From Rhodovulum sp. ES.010 (GTDB taxonomy: Bacteria > Pseudomonadota > Alphaproteobacteria > Rhodobacterales > Rhodobacteraceae): a DNA stretch of 64,000 bases. Of the stretch, positions 17,724-26,230 are shown one piece after another. The notes beneath the pieces were generated by a model. That model worked only from the letters and a program-made list of their open reading frames with translations, had not been told where the DNA came from and ran no database searches. The stretch lies in NCBI RefSeq assembly GCF_900142935.1, contig NZ_FSRS01000001.1:1002001-1066000 (forward strand), written 5' to 3'. Position 1 is the stretch's first letter, and every line of letters starts with the position of its first letter. Position numbers and translations under genes: made by a program.

Positions 17724-19234
17724 GCCTGACTCTCTATCTGCCGAAGGATGCCGCCGCCCTGGCGCTCGGCGCGGACGACGTGGCCGCGGCGCTGAAGGAC
17801 GAGGCCGCGGCGCGCGGGATCGATCTGACGCTGGTGCGCTCGGGCTCGCGCGGGATGGTCTGGCTGGAACCGCTGCTGGAGATCGAACGCGACCGTGTCC
17901 GCTACGGCTTCGGGCCGCTGGAAGTTTCCGACGTAACCTCTATTTTCGACAGCGATTTCTCCGATCACGCCAAGGCGCTTGGCCCGGTCGAGGAGATCCC
18001 GTTCTTCGCTCGCCAGACGCGGCTGACCTTCGCCCGCTGCGGCGTGATCGACCCGCTGGATCTCGACGCCTACCGCGCCAATGGCGGGCTGAAGGGGCTC
18101 GACCGCGCGCGCGAAATGGCGCCAGACCAGATCGTGGCCGAGGTGACCGCCTCGGGCCTGCGCGGCCGGGGCGGCGCTGGCTTCCCGACCGGCATCAAAT
18201 GGAAGACCGTGCTCGAGGCCGAGGGCACGCAGAAATACATCGTCTGCAATGCCGATGAGGGCGACAGCGGCACCTTCGCCGACCGGATGCTGATGGAGGG
18301 CGATCCGTTCTGCCTGATCGAGGGCATGGCGATTGCCGGGCGCGCAGTGGGCGCGAGTCGCGGCTATGTCTACCTTCGCTCGGAATATCCCCACGCGATC
18401 AAGACCTTCGGCGCCGCTCTGGATGTAGCACGCCGGGCCGACCTGCTGGGTGCCGTATTCGATATCGAGCTGCGCATCGGCGCGGGGTCCTATGTGTGCG
18501 GCGAAGAAACCGCGCTGCTGAACTCGATGGAGGGCAAGCGCGGCGTGGTGCGCGCCAAGCCGCCGCTGCCGGCGCACAAGGGCTTCATGGCGCGGCCGAC
18601 GGTCGTCAACAACGTGATCAGCCTCGCCTCGGTGCCGGTGATACTGGCCGAGGGGGCGGAGAACTACAAATCCTACGGCCTCGGCCGCTCGCTCGGCACC
18701 GTGCCGTTGCAGGTGGCGGGCAACGTGCGCCGCGGCGGGCTGTTCGAGGCCGCCTTCGGCATGACGATTCGCGAGCTGGTCGAGGAGGTCTGCGGCGGCA
18801 CCGCTTCCGGTCGCCCGGTCAAGGCAGTGCAGATCGGCGGCCCGCTCGGCGCCTATTTCCCGGCGCATCTGTTCGACACGCCGCTCGGCTACGAGGAATG
18901 CGACGCCGCCGGCGGGCTGATCGGCCATGCCGGGATCGTGGTCTTCGACGATACCGCCGACATGGGAAAGATGGCGCGCTTCGCGATGGAGTTCTGCGCC
19001 GTCGAAAGCTGCGGCACCTGCACGCCCTGCCGGATCGGCGCGGTCCGCGGCATGGAGACCATCGACCGCATCCTCGCCGGCGACCCCGAGGCGCCCGCGA
19101 TCCTTGCGGACCTGTGCGAGACGATGCGCGACGGCTCGCTCTGCGCGCTGGGGGGCTTTACCCCCTACCCCGTCGAGAGCGCGCTGAAATACTTCCCCGA
19201 GGACTTCACGCGCCACAAGGAGGCCGCGGAATGA
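17720..19234 (+). CDS. fdsB: NAD-dependent formate dehydrogenase beta subunit (FdsB, NuoF-like)
   Basis: This 504-residue flavoprotein delivers formate-derived electrons to NAD. It has an N-terminal thioredoxin-like extension of about 120 residues, then the NuoF core. FMN/NADH motifs are GLRGRGGAGFPTGIKWKTV and CNADEGDSGTFADR, followed by GAGSYVCGEETALLNSMEG. The 4Fe-4S ligands are in ESCGTCTPCRIG plus a Cys in GSLCALGG. It is coupled on both sides, overlapping fdsG and fdsA by four bases each. The related gene at 32676 carries only the C-terminal Fe-S portion of this fold, which makes an instructive comparison. Confidence 0.97.
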   Translation: MSLTLYLPKDAAALALGADDVAAALKDEAAARGIDLTLVRSGSRGMVWLEPLLEIERDRVRYGFGPLEVSDVTSIFDSDFSDHAKALGPVEEIPFFARQTRLTFARCGVIDPLDLDAYRANGGLKGLDRAREMAPDQIVAEVTASGLRGRGGAGFPTGIKWKTVLEAEGTQKYIVCNADEGDSGTFADRMLMEGDPFCLIEGMAIAGRAVGASRGYVYLRSEYPHAIKTFGAALDVARRADLLGAVFDIELRIGAGSYVCGEETALLNSMEGKRGVVRAKPPLPAHKGFMARPTVVNNVISLASVPVILAEGAENYKSYGLGRSLGTVPLQVAGNVRRGGLFEAAFGMTIRELVEEVCGGTASGRPVKAVQIGGPLGAYFPAHLFDTPLGYEECDAAGGLIGHAGIVVFDDTADMGKMARFAMEFCAVESCGTCTPCRIGAVRGMETIDRILAGDPEAPAILADLCETMRDGSLCALGGFTPYPVESALKYFPEDFTRHKEAAE

Positions 19235-22101
19235 AAGACTTCATCCTCCCCGACCCCGATTTCGGCACGCCTGCCCATGCGTCCGACACCATCGTGACGC
19301 TGACCATCGACGGGTTCGAGGTGACGGTGCCCGAGGGCACGTCGGTTATGCGCGCCGCCGCCGAGCTCGGCATCGAGATCCCCAAGCTCTGCGCCACCGA
19401 CAGCGTGGAGCCCATCGGCTCCTGCCGGCTGTGCCTCGTGGAAATCGAGGGCCGCCGGGGGACGCCCGCTTCCTGCACCACGCCGGTGGCGGACGGCATG
19501 CAGGTCCACACCCAGACGCCCAAGGTCGCCAAGCTGCGCCGGGGCGTGATGGAGCTTTACATATCGGATCACCCGCTCGACTGCCTGACCTGTGCCGCCA
19601 ACGGCGATTGCCAGTTGCAGGACATGGCCGGCGCCGTGGGCCTGCGCGACGTGCGCTACGAATCCGGCGCCAACCATTTCGAGACCCGCCAGAACGGTGA
19701 GGCGAACCCGCGTTACGAGGCCAAGGACACATCCAACCCCTATTTCGACTACGACCCGTCGAAATGCATCGCCTGCTATCGCTGCGTGCGGGCCTGCGAA
19801 GAGGTGCAGGGGACCTTTGCGCTGACCGCTGAGGGCCGCGGCTTCGAGGCGCGGATCTCCACCGGCCATGACGACTTCCTGGGCTCCGACTGCGTGAGCT
19901 GCGGCGCCTGCGTGCAGGCCTGCCCGACCGCCACGCTGCAGGAGAAATCCGTGGTCGAGATGGGCACGCCCGACCGCGCCGTGGTCACCACCTGTGCCTA
20001 TTGCGGCGTGGGCTGCTCCTTCCGCGCCGAGATGAAGGGCGACCAGCTCGTGCGCATGGTCCCCTCCAAGGACGGCAAGGCGAACCGAGGGCATAGCTGC
20101 GTCAAGGGCCGCTTCGCCTATGGCTATGCGACCCATCCCGACCGCATCCTGAACCCTATGATCCGCGACTCGATCGATGAGCCGTGGCGCGAGGTGACGT
20201 GGGACGAGGCGTTCGAATTCACCGCGAAGAAGTTCCGCGGCATCCAGGAAAAGCACGGGGTCGCCGCCATCGGCGGCATCACCTCGTCGCGCTGCACCAA
20301 CGAGGAAACCTTCCTGGTGCAGAAGCTGATCCGCCAGGTCTTCGGCAACAACAACGTCGATACCTGTGCGCGGGTCTGCCATTCGCCCACCGGCTACGGC
20401 CTGAAAACCACCTTCGGCACCTCGGCTGGCACCCAGGATTTCGATAGTGTCGAACATGCCGATGTGGTGCTGATCATCGGCGCCAACCCCACCGACGGGC
20501 ACCCGGTGTTCGCTAGCCGCCTGAAGAAGCGGCTCCGGCAGGGTGCCAAGCTGATCGTCGCCGACCCGCGCCGGATCGACCTGGTGCGCGGCCCCCATGT
20601 GCGCGCCGCCCATCACCTGCCGCTGCGCCCCGGCACGAATGTCGCGCTCCTCACCGCCATGGCGCATGTGATCGTCACCGAGGGGCTGGTGGACGAAGCC
20701 TATGTGCAAGAGCGTTGCGAGGTCGAGGCCTTCCGCGACTGGGCTGCATTCGTGTCGGAGGAGCGCCACAGTCCTGAGGCCACCGAGCCGCTCACCGGCG
20801 TGCCTGCAGACGACTTGCGCGCCGCCGCCCGGCTCTATGCCACCGGCGGTAACGCGGCGATCTACTACGGACTCGGCGTGACCGAGCATTCCCAGGGCTC
20901 GACCACCGTCATGGCGATCGCCAACCTCGCCATGGCGACCGGCAACGTCGGCCGTCCTGGCGTGGGCGTGAACCCGCTGCGCGGCCAGAACAACGTGCAG
21001 GGCGCCTGCGACATGGGCAGCTTCCCGCACGAGTTGCCGGGCTATCGCCACGTCCATGACGACACCACGCGCAAGACCTTCGAAAAGCTCTGGAACGTCG
21101 CGATCTCGGACGAGCCGGGGCTGCGCATCCCGAACATGCTGGATGCTGCCGTCCACGGCACATTCAAGGGCATCTACATCCAGGGCGAGGACATCCTGCA
21201 ATCGGACCCCGACACGAAACACGTGGCGGCCGGCCTCGCGGCGATGGACTGCGTCGTGGTCCATGACCTGTTCCTGAACGAAACCGCGAACTACGCGCAC
21301 GTCTTCCTGCCGGGTTCGACCTTCCTGGAAAAGGACGGGACGTTCACCAATGCCGAACGCCGGATAAACCGCGTCCGCCGCGTGATGACGCCGCTGAATG
21401 GGCTGGCCGACTGGGAGGTAACGCATCGCCTGGCGAACGCCATGGGCGCCGGCTGGACCTATGCCCACCCCTCCGAAATCATGGCCGAGATCGCCGCAAC
21501 AACGCCCAGCTTTGCCGGCGTCAGCTACGATCTGTTGGAGCGCGAGGGGTCCGTCCAGTGGCCCTGCAACGAGAGCGCACCGAAGGGCACCCCGGTCATG
21601 CACATGGAGGGCTTTGTCCGAGGCCGGGGCCTGTTCTTGATTACCGACTACGTGCCCACCGACGAACGCACCGGCCCGCGCTTCCCGCTCTTGCTGACCA
21701 CGGGGCGCATTCTGTCGCAATACAACGTCGGCGCCCAAACGCGGCGGACCGGCAACGCGGTCTGGCACGAAGAGGATGTGCTGGAAATCCATCCCCACGA
21801 TGCGGAAACCCGCGGCATCGCCGAGGGCGACTGGGTGCGGCTGGCCTCGCGGTCAGGCGAAACGACACTGAAGGCGACGCTGAGCGACCGGGTCAGCCCG
21901 GGCGTGGTCTACACCACCTTCCACCATCCCGAGACCCAGGCCAATGTCGTGACCTCTGACTTTTCCGACTGGGCGACGAACTGCCCCGAATACAAGGTCA
22001 CGGCGGTACAGGTGGCGCTGACCAACGGCCCGTCGGACTGGCAACGCACCTATGCCGAACGCGCCCGCGCCGCGCGCCGTATCCTGCCGGCGGCGGAATG
22101 A
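19231..22101 (+). CDS. fdsA: NAD-dependent formate dehydrogenase alpha (catalytic, Mo) subunit
   Basis: This 956-residue cytosolic molybdoenzyme oxidises formate to CO2. An N-terminal NuoG-like part carries a 2Fe-2S site (CATDSVEPIGSCRLC...CTTP), a His-type 4Fe-4S site (HPLDCLTCAANGDC) and two ferredoxin-like sites (CIACYRCVRAC and CVSCGACVQACP). Then the bis-MGD domain starts with its own cluster, CAYCGVGCSF. The active-site pair is C383-H384 in CARVCHSPTGYG, so the Mo ligand is Cys rather than selenocysteine. RBS CAAGGAGG precedes the ATG, which overlaps the fdsB stop. The C-terminal domain ends NCPEYKVTAVQV, as in MGD enzymes. An 877-residue antisense frame is a shadow. Confidence 0.98.
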   Translation: MKDFILPDPDFGTPAHASDTIVTLTIDGFEVTVPEGTSVMRAAAELGIEIPKLCATDSVEPIGSCRLCLVEIEGRRGTPASCTTPVADGMQVHTQTPKVAKLRRGVMELYISDHPLDCLTCAANGDCQLQDMAGAVGLRDVRYESGANHFETRQNGEANPRYEAKDTSNPYFDYDPSKCIACYRCVRACEEVQGTFALTAEGRGFEARISTGHDDFLGSDCVSCGACVQACPTATLQEKSVVEMGTPDRAVVTTCAYCGVGCSFRAEMKGDQLVRMVPSKDGKANRGHSCVKGRFAYGYATHPDRILNPMIRDSIDEPWREVTWDEAFEFTAKKFRGIQEKHGVAAIGGITSSRCTNEETFLVQKLIRQVFGNNNVDTCARVCHSPTGYGLKTTFGTSAGTQDFDSVEHADVVLIIGANPTDGHPVFASRLKKRLRQGAKLIVADPRRIDLVRGPHVRAAHHLPLRPGTNVALLTAMAHVIVTEGLVDEAYVQERCEVEAFRDWAAFVSEERHSPEATEPLTGVPADDLRAAARLYATGGNAAIYYGLGVTEHSQGSTTVMAIANLAMATGNVGRPGVGVNPLRGQNNVQGACDMGSFPHELPGYRHVHDDTTRKTFEKLWNVAISDEPGLRIPNMLDAAVHGTFKGIYIQGEDILQSDPDTKHVAAGLAAMDCVVVHDLFLNETANYAHVFLPGSTFLEKDGTFTNAERRINRVRRVMTPLNGLADWEVTHRLANAMGAGWTYAHPSEIMAEIAATTPSFAGVSYDLLEREGSVQWPCNESAPKGTPVMHMEGFVRGRGLFLITDYVPTDERTGPRFPLLLTTGRILSQYNVGAQTRRTGNAVWHEEDVLEIHPHDAETRGIAEGDWVRLASRSGETTLKATLSDRVSPGVVYTTFHHPETQANVVTSDFSDWATNCPEYKVTAVQVALTNGPSDWQRTYAERARAARRILPAAE

Positions 22102-22919
22102 ACCCCGGCATCGCCCGATCCTCTGCGCTGGCCGTCGGGCATGACGGGCCCCGGCGCGTGCCGCGGCAACTGCCCGAAGAGGTTCCGGCGGCGCTGTCCT
22201 ACGATGGCACGACCCATGCGGTGATGCTGGCCAGCCCCACCGACCTCGAGGATTTCGCGCTAGGCTTCTCGCTGAGCGAGGAGATCGTCGAGTCCCCCGG
22301 GCAGATCGCCCGGATCGAGCGGATCGACCACGCCGATGGCATCGAGATGCGCATGTGGCTGGACGCAGGCCTCGGCGCGCGGCTGGTCGAACGGCGCCGC
22401 GCCTTTGCCGGGCCAGTGGGTTGCGGGCTATGCGGCATCGACAGCCTGAAGGCGGCGACCCGTCCCCTGCCCCGTCTGCCCGAGGGCGGGCTGCGCCTTG
22501 CCGCCCGCGACGTGGGCCAAGCGATGGCAGCACTCTCAGAGGCGCAACGCCTGCACAACGCCACCCGCGCCGTCCATGCCGCGGGGTTCTGGACCGAGGC
22601 CGAAGGGCTGGTAATCGCGCGCGAAGACGTGGGCCGGCACAACGCCCTCGACAAGCTGATCGGCGCGCTGGCCCGCCGGGGGCGCGACGCTTCGGGCGGG
22701 CTCATCGCGATAACCTCGCGCGTGTCCATTGAGCTTGTCGAGAAGGCCGTTCTGGCCCGCGCGCCTGTGCTCGTCGCCGTCTCCGCCCCCACCGACCGCG
22801 CCGTCGCCGCGGCCGACGCGGCCGGTCTTACGCTCATCGCGCGCGCACGCGGCGCAAGCTTCGACATTCACACCCATCCCGACCGGATCGCTTTCAAGGA
22901 GGTTCCCCATGGCGCCTGA
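22098..22919 (+). CDS. fdhD: Formate dehydrogenase accessory sulfurtransferase FdhD (FdsC)
   Basis: This 273-residue protein transfers sulfur to the Mo cofactor before insertion into FdsA. It carries the CGLCG motif with C109 and C112, the cysteines that accept sulfur from IscS in the family, then VIAREDVGRHNALDKLIG and ITSRVSIELVEKA, both hallmark segments. It overlaps the fdsA stop by four bases and fdsD by 11 bases. Because it is inside the operon, maturation scales with enzyme synthesis. Confidence 0.96.
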   Translation: MNPGIARSSALAVGHDGPRRVPRQLPEEVPAALSYDGTTHAVMLASPTDLEDFALGFSLSEEIVESPGQIARIERIDHADGIEMRMWLDAGLGARLVERRRAFAGPVGCGLCGIDSLKAATRPLPRLPEGGLRLAARDVGQAMAALSEAQRLHNATRAVHAAGFWTEAEGLVIAREDVGRHNALDKLIGALARRGRDASGGLIAITSRVSIELVEKAVLARAPVLVAVSAPTDRAVAAADAAGLTLIARARGASFDIHTHPDRIAFKEVPHGA

Positions 22920-23130
22920 GAAACTCGTCTACATGGCCAACCAGATCGCGCGGGCCTTCGCCCACCTGCCCAACGATCAGGCCGCCAAGTCCGTCGCCGC
23001 CCATATCGACGCGTTCTGGGACCCCAGGATGCGCGCGATGCTGCTGGAGCGGGTGGAAGCCCGCGACCCCGAGATCGACCCCCGCGTGCGCCGCGCCGCC
23101 GAGCAGGTGCGCCCGCCCCAGACCGCCTAA
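22909..23130 (+). CDS. fdsD: Formate dehydrogenase delta subunit (FdsD)
   Basis: This 73-residue protein begins MAPEKLVYMANQIARAF and contains AKSVAAHIDAFWDPRMRAMLLE, the conserved core of FdsD-type proteins. In Rhodobacter-type enzymes FdsD is needed for an active complex and acts in assembly. CAAGGAGG lies just ahead of the ATG at 22909, inside the end of fdhD. It is the last gene of the operon, and only 13 bases separate its stop from that of the convergent tonB gene, with no clear terminator between. Confidence 0.92.
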   Translation: MAPEKLVYMANQIARAFAHLPNDQAAKSVAAHIDAFWDPRMRAMLLERVEARDPEIDPRVRRAAEQVRPPQTA

Positions 23131-23143
23131 GACGGGCAGGCGC

Positions 23144-24061
23144 CTAACGCCGCCCCGCGAAGGTCAGCGGCAGCGTGAAACTGTAACGCGCCTTCTGAAG
23201 TCCCCCGGGCGCGGACGGAAAACGGCCTGCCCCGCGGACTGTAGCCAACGCAGCGCGGTCGAGCACGGGGTCGCCAGCGCTTTGCCTCAGCCGCACCGAG
23301 ACCAACCGTCCGTCGCGGCCCACCACGAGGTCAACCATCGCCCGCCCTGTCGCGCGCGTGCCCCGCGGATAGCGATGAACGCGCGCGAGCCGCGCGAGGA
23401 TCTGCGCGCCCCATTCCGCGCGCAGCGCCCGTGTGCGTGCCGGCGACACCGCCGGGGCGGCACGCGTTAGCTCCGCCTGCCCGGCCGCGCCCTTGCGCTC
23501 GGCCCCGCGGGCCGTCTGGGCCGCTGAGGGCGGCGGCACCGACGGGCGCGGGGCGGCCGCGGTCACCTCGGGCGGCCGGTCGCGGGCCGCGCGCTCGGGG
23601 GCTCGGGGGCCGGGCCTCGGCCGCGGGCGGGTCAACTCGGCCGGGACATCGACGCGACCGGGTGCGGGCGGCTCGAAAAGTCGCCGTACCTCGGCCAACG
23701 CGGGGCGCACCGGGCCCGGCGGCGCCAGCTTATGGGTCGGCATATCGGCCTTCGGCTTACCGAGCGGCGGCACCGCCGGCGCCCGGGCAAGTCTATCGGC
23801 CTCAGGCGACGGCCCGCGGGACACGGTAGCTTTCGGCGGGTCGACACGCGGCGCGTCCACTTGAGCCTGCGGCGCGGCTTGCCAGTCCTCGGCGAGACGC
23901 GACAGCAACGGCGGCGCCGCGGCCAGCGTAACGGTCGCCTCACCGCCATCGCCCGCGCCCCCGGCCGCGCCGCCTTGCGGCCCCGACGCAAGGCCGAAGG
24001 CCGCAACGTGCAGCCCCGCCGCCAGCGGCAGGAACAGCGATATCTCGGCAAGCCGCCTCAT
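23144..24061 (-). CDS. tonB: TonB-family energy transducer
   Basis: This 305-residue protein has an N-terminal anchor (ISLFLPLAAGLHVAAFGLA) and a long Pro/Arg/Ala-rich middle of about 170 residues that would span the periplasm. The C-terminal TonB domain includes ILARLARVHRYPRGTRATGRAMVDLVVGRDG, LDRAALATVRGAGRFP and YSFTLPLTF. It transmits proton-motive force from ExbB/ExbD to an outer-membrane receptor. It is the last gene of the riboswitch-controlled operon, and its ATG overlaps the exbD stop by four bases. Placement says it is dedicated to cobalamin uptake. No TonB-dependent receptor is encoded in the window. Confidence 0.9.
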   Translation of the reverse strand: MRRLAEISLFLPLAAGLHVAAFGLASGPQGGAAGGAGDGGEATVTLAAAPPLLSRLAEDWQAAPQAQVDAPRVDPPKATVSRGPSPEADRLARAPAVPPLGKPKADMPTHKLAPPGPVRPALAEVRRLFEPPAPGRVDVPAELTRPRPRPGPRAPERAARDRPPEVTAAAPRPSVPPPSAAQTARGAERKGAAGQAELTRAAPAVSPARTRALRAEWGAQILARLARVHRYPRGTRATGRAMVDLVVGRDGRLVSVRLRQSAGDPVLDRAALATVRGAGRFPSAPGGLQKARYSFTLPLTFAGRR

Positions 24062-24438
24062 CGCGCCAACGTCTGCAAGCGCAACCGGGTCTGCCCCGCC
24101 GTTGCAAGGCGCTGCGCAAGGCGGGCCAGGTCAGTCGCCTCGGCCCCAGCATCGGCGCGGATCACCAGCGGCGCGGCGGCATCGCGCCCGGCCAGCGCCG
24201 CGAACACCGCCTCGCCCCGTGCCGCACCATAGGCAAGCCGGCCATCGGCGCCGAGATACAGTACATCGCCCGCCACCGGCGTGCCGCCTTGCGCCTTGGG
24301 CGGCTCCGTCTTGAAGGGTTCGGGCGGGGCGAGCCGTGCGCTTATCACGAAGAAGATCAGCAGCAGGAAGACGACATTTATCATCGGGACGACACTCTCG
24401 CCCCGTGTCCGCCGCGTCTGGGTGCCGAAATCGAACAT
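24058..24438 (-). CDS. exbD: ExbD/TolR family biopolymer transporter, second copy
   Basis: This 126-residue protein has a single N-terminal transmembrane helix with the proton-pathway Asp position replaced in context: SVVPMINVVFLLLIFFVISARL has Asn where ExbD usually has Asp (PxxDxxFxLLxFF). The rest is a periplasmic domain ending ATAGQTRLRLQTLAR. The first exbD copy next door keeps the Asp (PMIDVVFLLL). The two probably form a heteromeric ExbD pair with ExbB. It starts four bases past the first copy's stop. Confidence 0.88.
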   Translation of the reverse strand: MFDFGTQTRRTRGESVVPMINVVFLLLIFFVISARLAPPEPFKTEPPKAQGGTPVAGDVLYLGADGRLAYGAARGEAVFAALAGRDAAAPLVIRADAGAEATDLARLAQRLATAGQTRLRLQTLAR

Positions 24439-24441
24439 CGC

Positions 24442-24822
24442 CTACTCCACCAGCACGAGCCCCGAGAACCCGGCCGCGCCAAGCCTCTCCATCGCGTCGA
24501 CCAGCGCCTGCAGGTCGGCACCCGCGCGAGGGCGAACCAGGATCGGGTCGGCGAGGCTATCGGTCAGCCCGCCGAGGTCGTCGATCAGCGCAGCCGGTGC
24601 CGTCGGCACGCCGTTCAGCCGCAGTCCGTCCGGCCCGACCTCGACAAGCCGCGGCGGCCCCTGCCAGTCGGCCGCGCCTCCCTGCGCAGGCGCGATCTCG
24701 ATGCCCGCTTGCGGCCCGAAGCGGGCGGCGATCATGAAGAACACCAGCAACAGGAAGACCACGTCGATCATCGGGGTGAGGCTCGGTCGGCGCGCGGGGC
24801 GCGGAGCATCGAAGGCGAACAT
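24442..24822 (-). CDS. exbD: ExbD/TolR family biopolymer transporter, first copy
   Basis: This 126-residue protein starts MFAFDAPRPARRPS. Its helix TPMIDVVFLLLVFFMIAARF carries the membrane Asp used for proton flow in ExbD/TolR. The periplasmic part includes LRLNGVPTAPAALIDDL and ILVRPRAGADLQALVDAM. Its ATG overlaps the exbB stop by one base (TGATG), which indicates coupled translation. It acts with ExbB and TonB in the inner membrane. Confidence 0.9.
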   Translation of the reverse strand: MFAFDAPRPARRPSLTPMIDVVFLLLVFFMIAARFGPQAGIEIAPAQGGAADWQGPPRLVEVGPDGLRLNGVPTAPAALIDDLGGLTDSLADPILVRPRAGADLQALVDAMERLGAAGFSGLVLVE

Positions 24823-25442
24823 CACCCGCCCTCCCCGGCCAGGAACAACCGCGTCGCCAGATCCTCCATGTCGGCGCGCGCACTGTCGGCCACCGCCTCG
24901 AACCAGGTCAGCGCCATCGCGGCCGGAATCGCCACACTCATGCCGGCCGCCGTGGTCAGCAACGCCTCCCAGATGCCGCCCGCAAGGTCCGAGGGATCGG
25001 CCGCCGCCCCCGACGCCTCGAGCGCCTGGAACGCGTCGATCATGCCCAGCACGGTGCCGAGCAGCCCCAACAGCGGCGCGATCACCGCGATCAGTTCCAG
25101 CGCGCGCAGCCCCTCGCGCGCCTCGGACAGCAGGCGCCGGGCGATACGGGTGGTCTCCTCGCGCGCCATGGCCTCGGGCCAGCCGGCGCCCAACGCCTCG
25201 ATCGCCGCGCGCACCAGGCGCGCGCGCAAACCAACCCGGCCCGCGACGGCCGCCGCGGCCTCGTCGCGTGCACCGCCCTGCCAGAGCGTGACCGCGCGCT
25301 CGGCGCGGCGCCCCGCGAAGGCGCCGAGCGCGACCAGCCGCCAGAGCTTCCACAGGATCAGCGCGAGCGTCGCCACAGACAGCGCCGCGATTGCCCAGAT
25401 CGCCGGGCCGCCCCGCAACAGGAATACCGTCAACGCCTCCAT
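24822..25442 (-). CDS. exbB: ExbB/TolQ/MotA-family proton channel protein
   Basis: This 206-residue protein has three transmembrane helices: PAIWAIAALSVATLALILWKLW near the N-terminus, then LELIAVIAPLLGLLGTVLGMIDAFQAL, and GIWEALLTTAAGMSVAIPAAMALTWF. The last two hold the ExbB/TolQ signature. It forms the proton-driven motor with the two ExbD proteins. Its start codon overlaps the btuF stop by one base. In this operon it most likely energises cobalamin import rather than serving the Tol system. Confidence 0.93.
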   Translation of the reverse strand: MEALTVFLLRGGPAIWAIAALSVATLALILWKLWRLVALGAFAGRRAERAVTLWQGGARDEAAAAVAGRVGLRARLVRAAIEALGAGWPEAMAREETTRIARRLLSEAREGLRALELIAVIAPLLGLLGTVLGMIDAFQALEASGAAADPSDLAGGIWEALLTTAAGMSVAIPAAMALTWFEAVADSARADMEDLATRLFLAGEGG

Positions 25443-26230
25443 CACGCCCCCCCGTTCCACAGCGCCGCCGCGATCGCGTCCAGCCCCTCGGTCAGCGCGG
25501 CGGGGCCCGGCGACAGGATCAGCGGCGACTTGATCTCGTGTATCCGGCCCGCGGCGACCGCCGGCACCGCGTCCCAGCCGGGCCGGGCCGCGATCCGCTC
25601 GGGCCGCACCTTCTTGCCGCACCAGGACGCGAGGATCACCTCGGGCGCGGCGGCGATCACGTCGGCATCGGCCACCACGCGGTCCTCCGCGGCCTGCCGG
25701 GCGGCCAGGTGGCGGAACACGTCGCGCCCGCCCGCCGCCTCGATGAGGTCCGACACCCAGCCGATGCTCGACAGGCGCGGCTCGTCCCATTCCTCGAAAT
25801 AGACGGCCGGGCGGTATGCGCGGGGGGTGGCGCGCAATGCCGACAGCCGCGCCTCGTAGCCAGCCGCCAGCGCCTCGGCCAGCTCCGGCACGCCGGTCAG
25901 CACGCCGAGGAAGCGGATCATCGCGAGGATTCCGCCGACATCGCGCTGATTGAAGGCATGGACAGCCACGCCCGCGCGGATCAGTTCGGCCGCAATCTGA
26001 TGCTGGATGTCGGAGAACGTCAGAACCAGATCCGGGTCGAGGGCGAGGATTTTCGGCACATCCGCGGAACTGAAAGCCCCCACCCGCGGCTTTTCGCGCC
26101 GTACGCGGGCGGGCCGCACCGCATAGCCGGTGACGCCGACGATCCGGTGCTCCTGGCCAAGGAGGTAGAGCGTCTCGACCGCCTCTTCGGTCAGGCAGAC
26201 GATGCGGTCGGGCGGGAAACGTCGAGTCAT
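25442..26230 (-). CDS. btuF: Cobalamin-type ABC substrate-binding protein (BtuF-like), no visible signal peptide
   Basis: This 262-residue protein belongs to the BtuF/FhuD class III binding proteins. It has IVCLTEEAVETLYLLGQEHRIVGVTGYAVRP, the VGAFSSADVPKILALDPDLVLTFSDIQ segment, and the late AVPAVAAGRIHEIKSPLILSPGPAALTEGLDAI. It should bind cobalamin and deliver it to BtuCD. From the ATG at 26230 the N-terminus is MTRRFPPDRIVCL, with no signal sequence. No upstream in-frame extension encodes one either, because the start overlaps btuD. It may be exported in another way, or act inside the cell. The substrate is inferred from the riboswitch. Confidence 0.85.
   Translation of the reverse strand: MTRRFPPDRIVCLTEEAVETLYLLGQEHRIVGVTGYAVRPARVRREKPRVGAFSSADVPKILALDPDLVLTFSDIQHQIAAELIRAGVAVHAFNQRDVGGILAMIRFLGVLTGVPELAEALAAGYEARLSALRATPRAYRPAVYFEEWDEPRLSSIGWVSDLIEAAGGRDVFRHLAARQAAEDRVVADADVIAAAPEVILASWCGKKVRPERIAARPGWDAVPAVAAGRIHEIKSPLILSPGPAALTEGLDAIAAALWNGGA

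Noticed and set aside
19165..21798. 877-residue antisense frame across fdsA
   Set aside because: It is a shadow of the well-supported molybdoenzyme gene, with no ribosome site or recognisable domain.
19231..22101. Selenocysteine-type formate dehydrogenase
   Set aside because: The active-site position is an ordinary Cys codon (TGC) in CARVCHSPT and there is no in-frame TGA.
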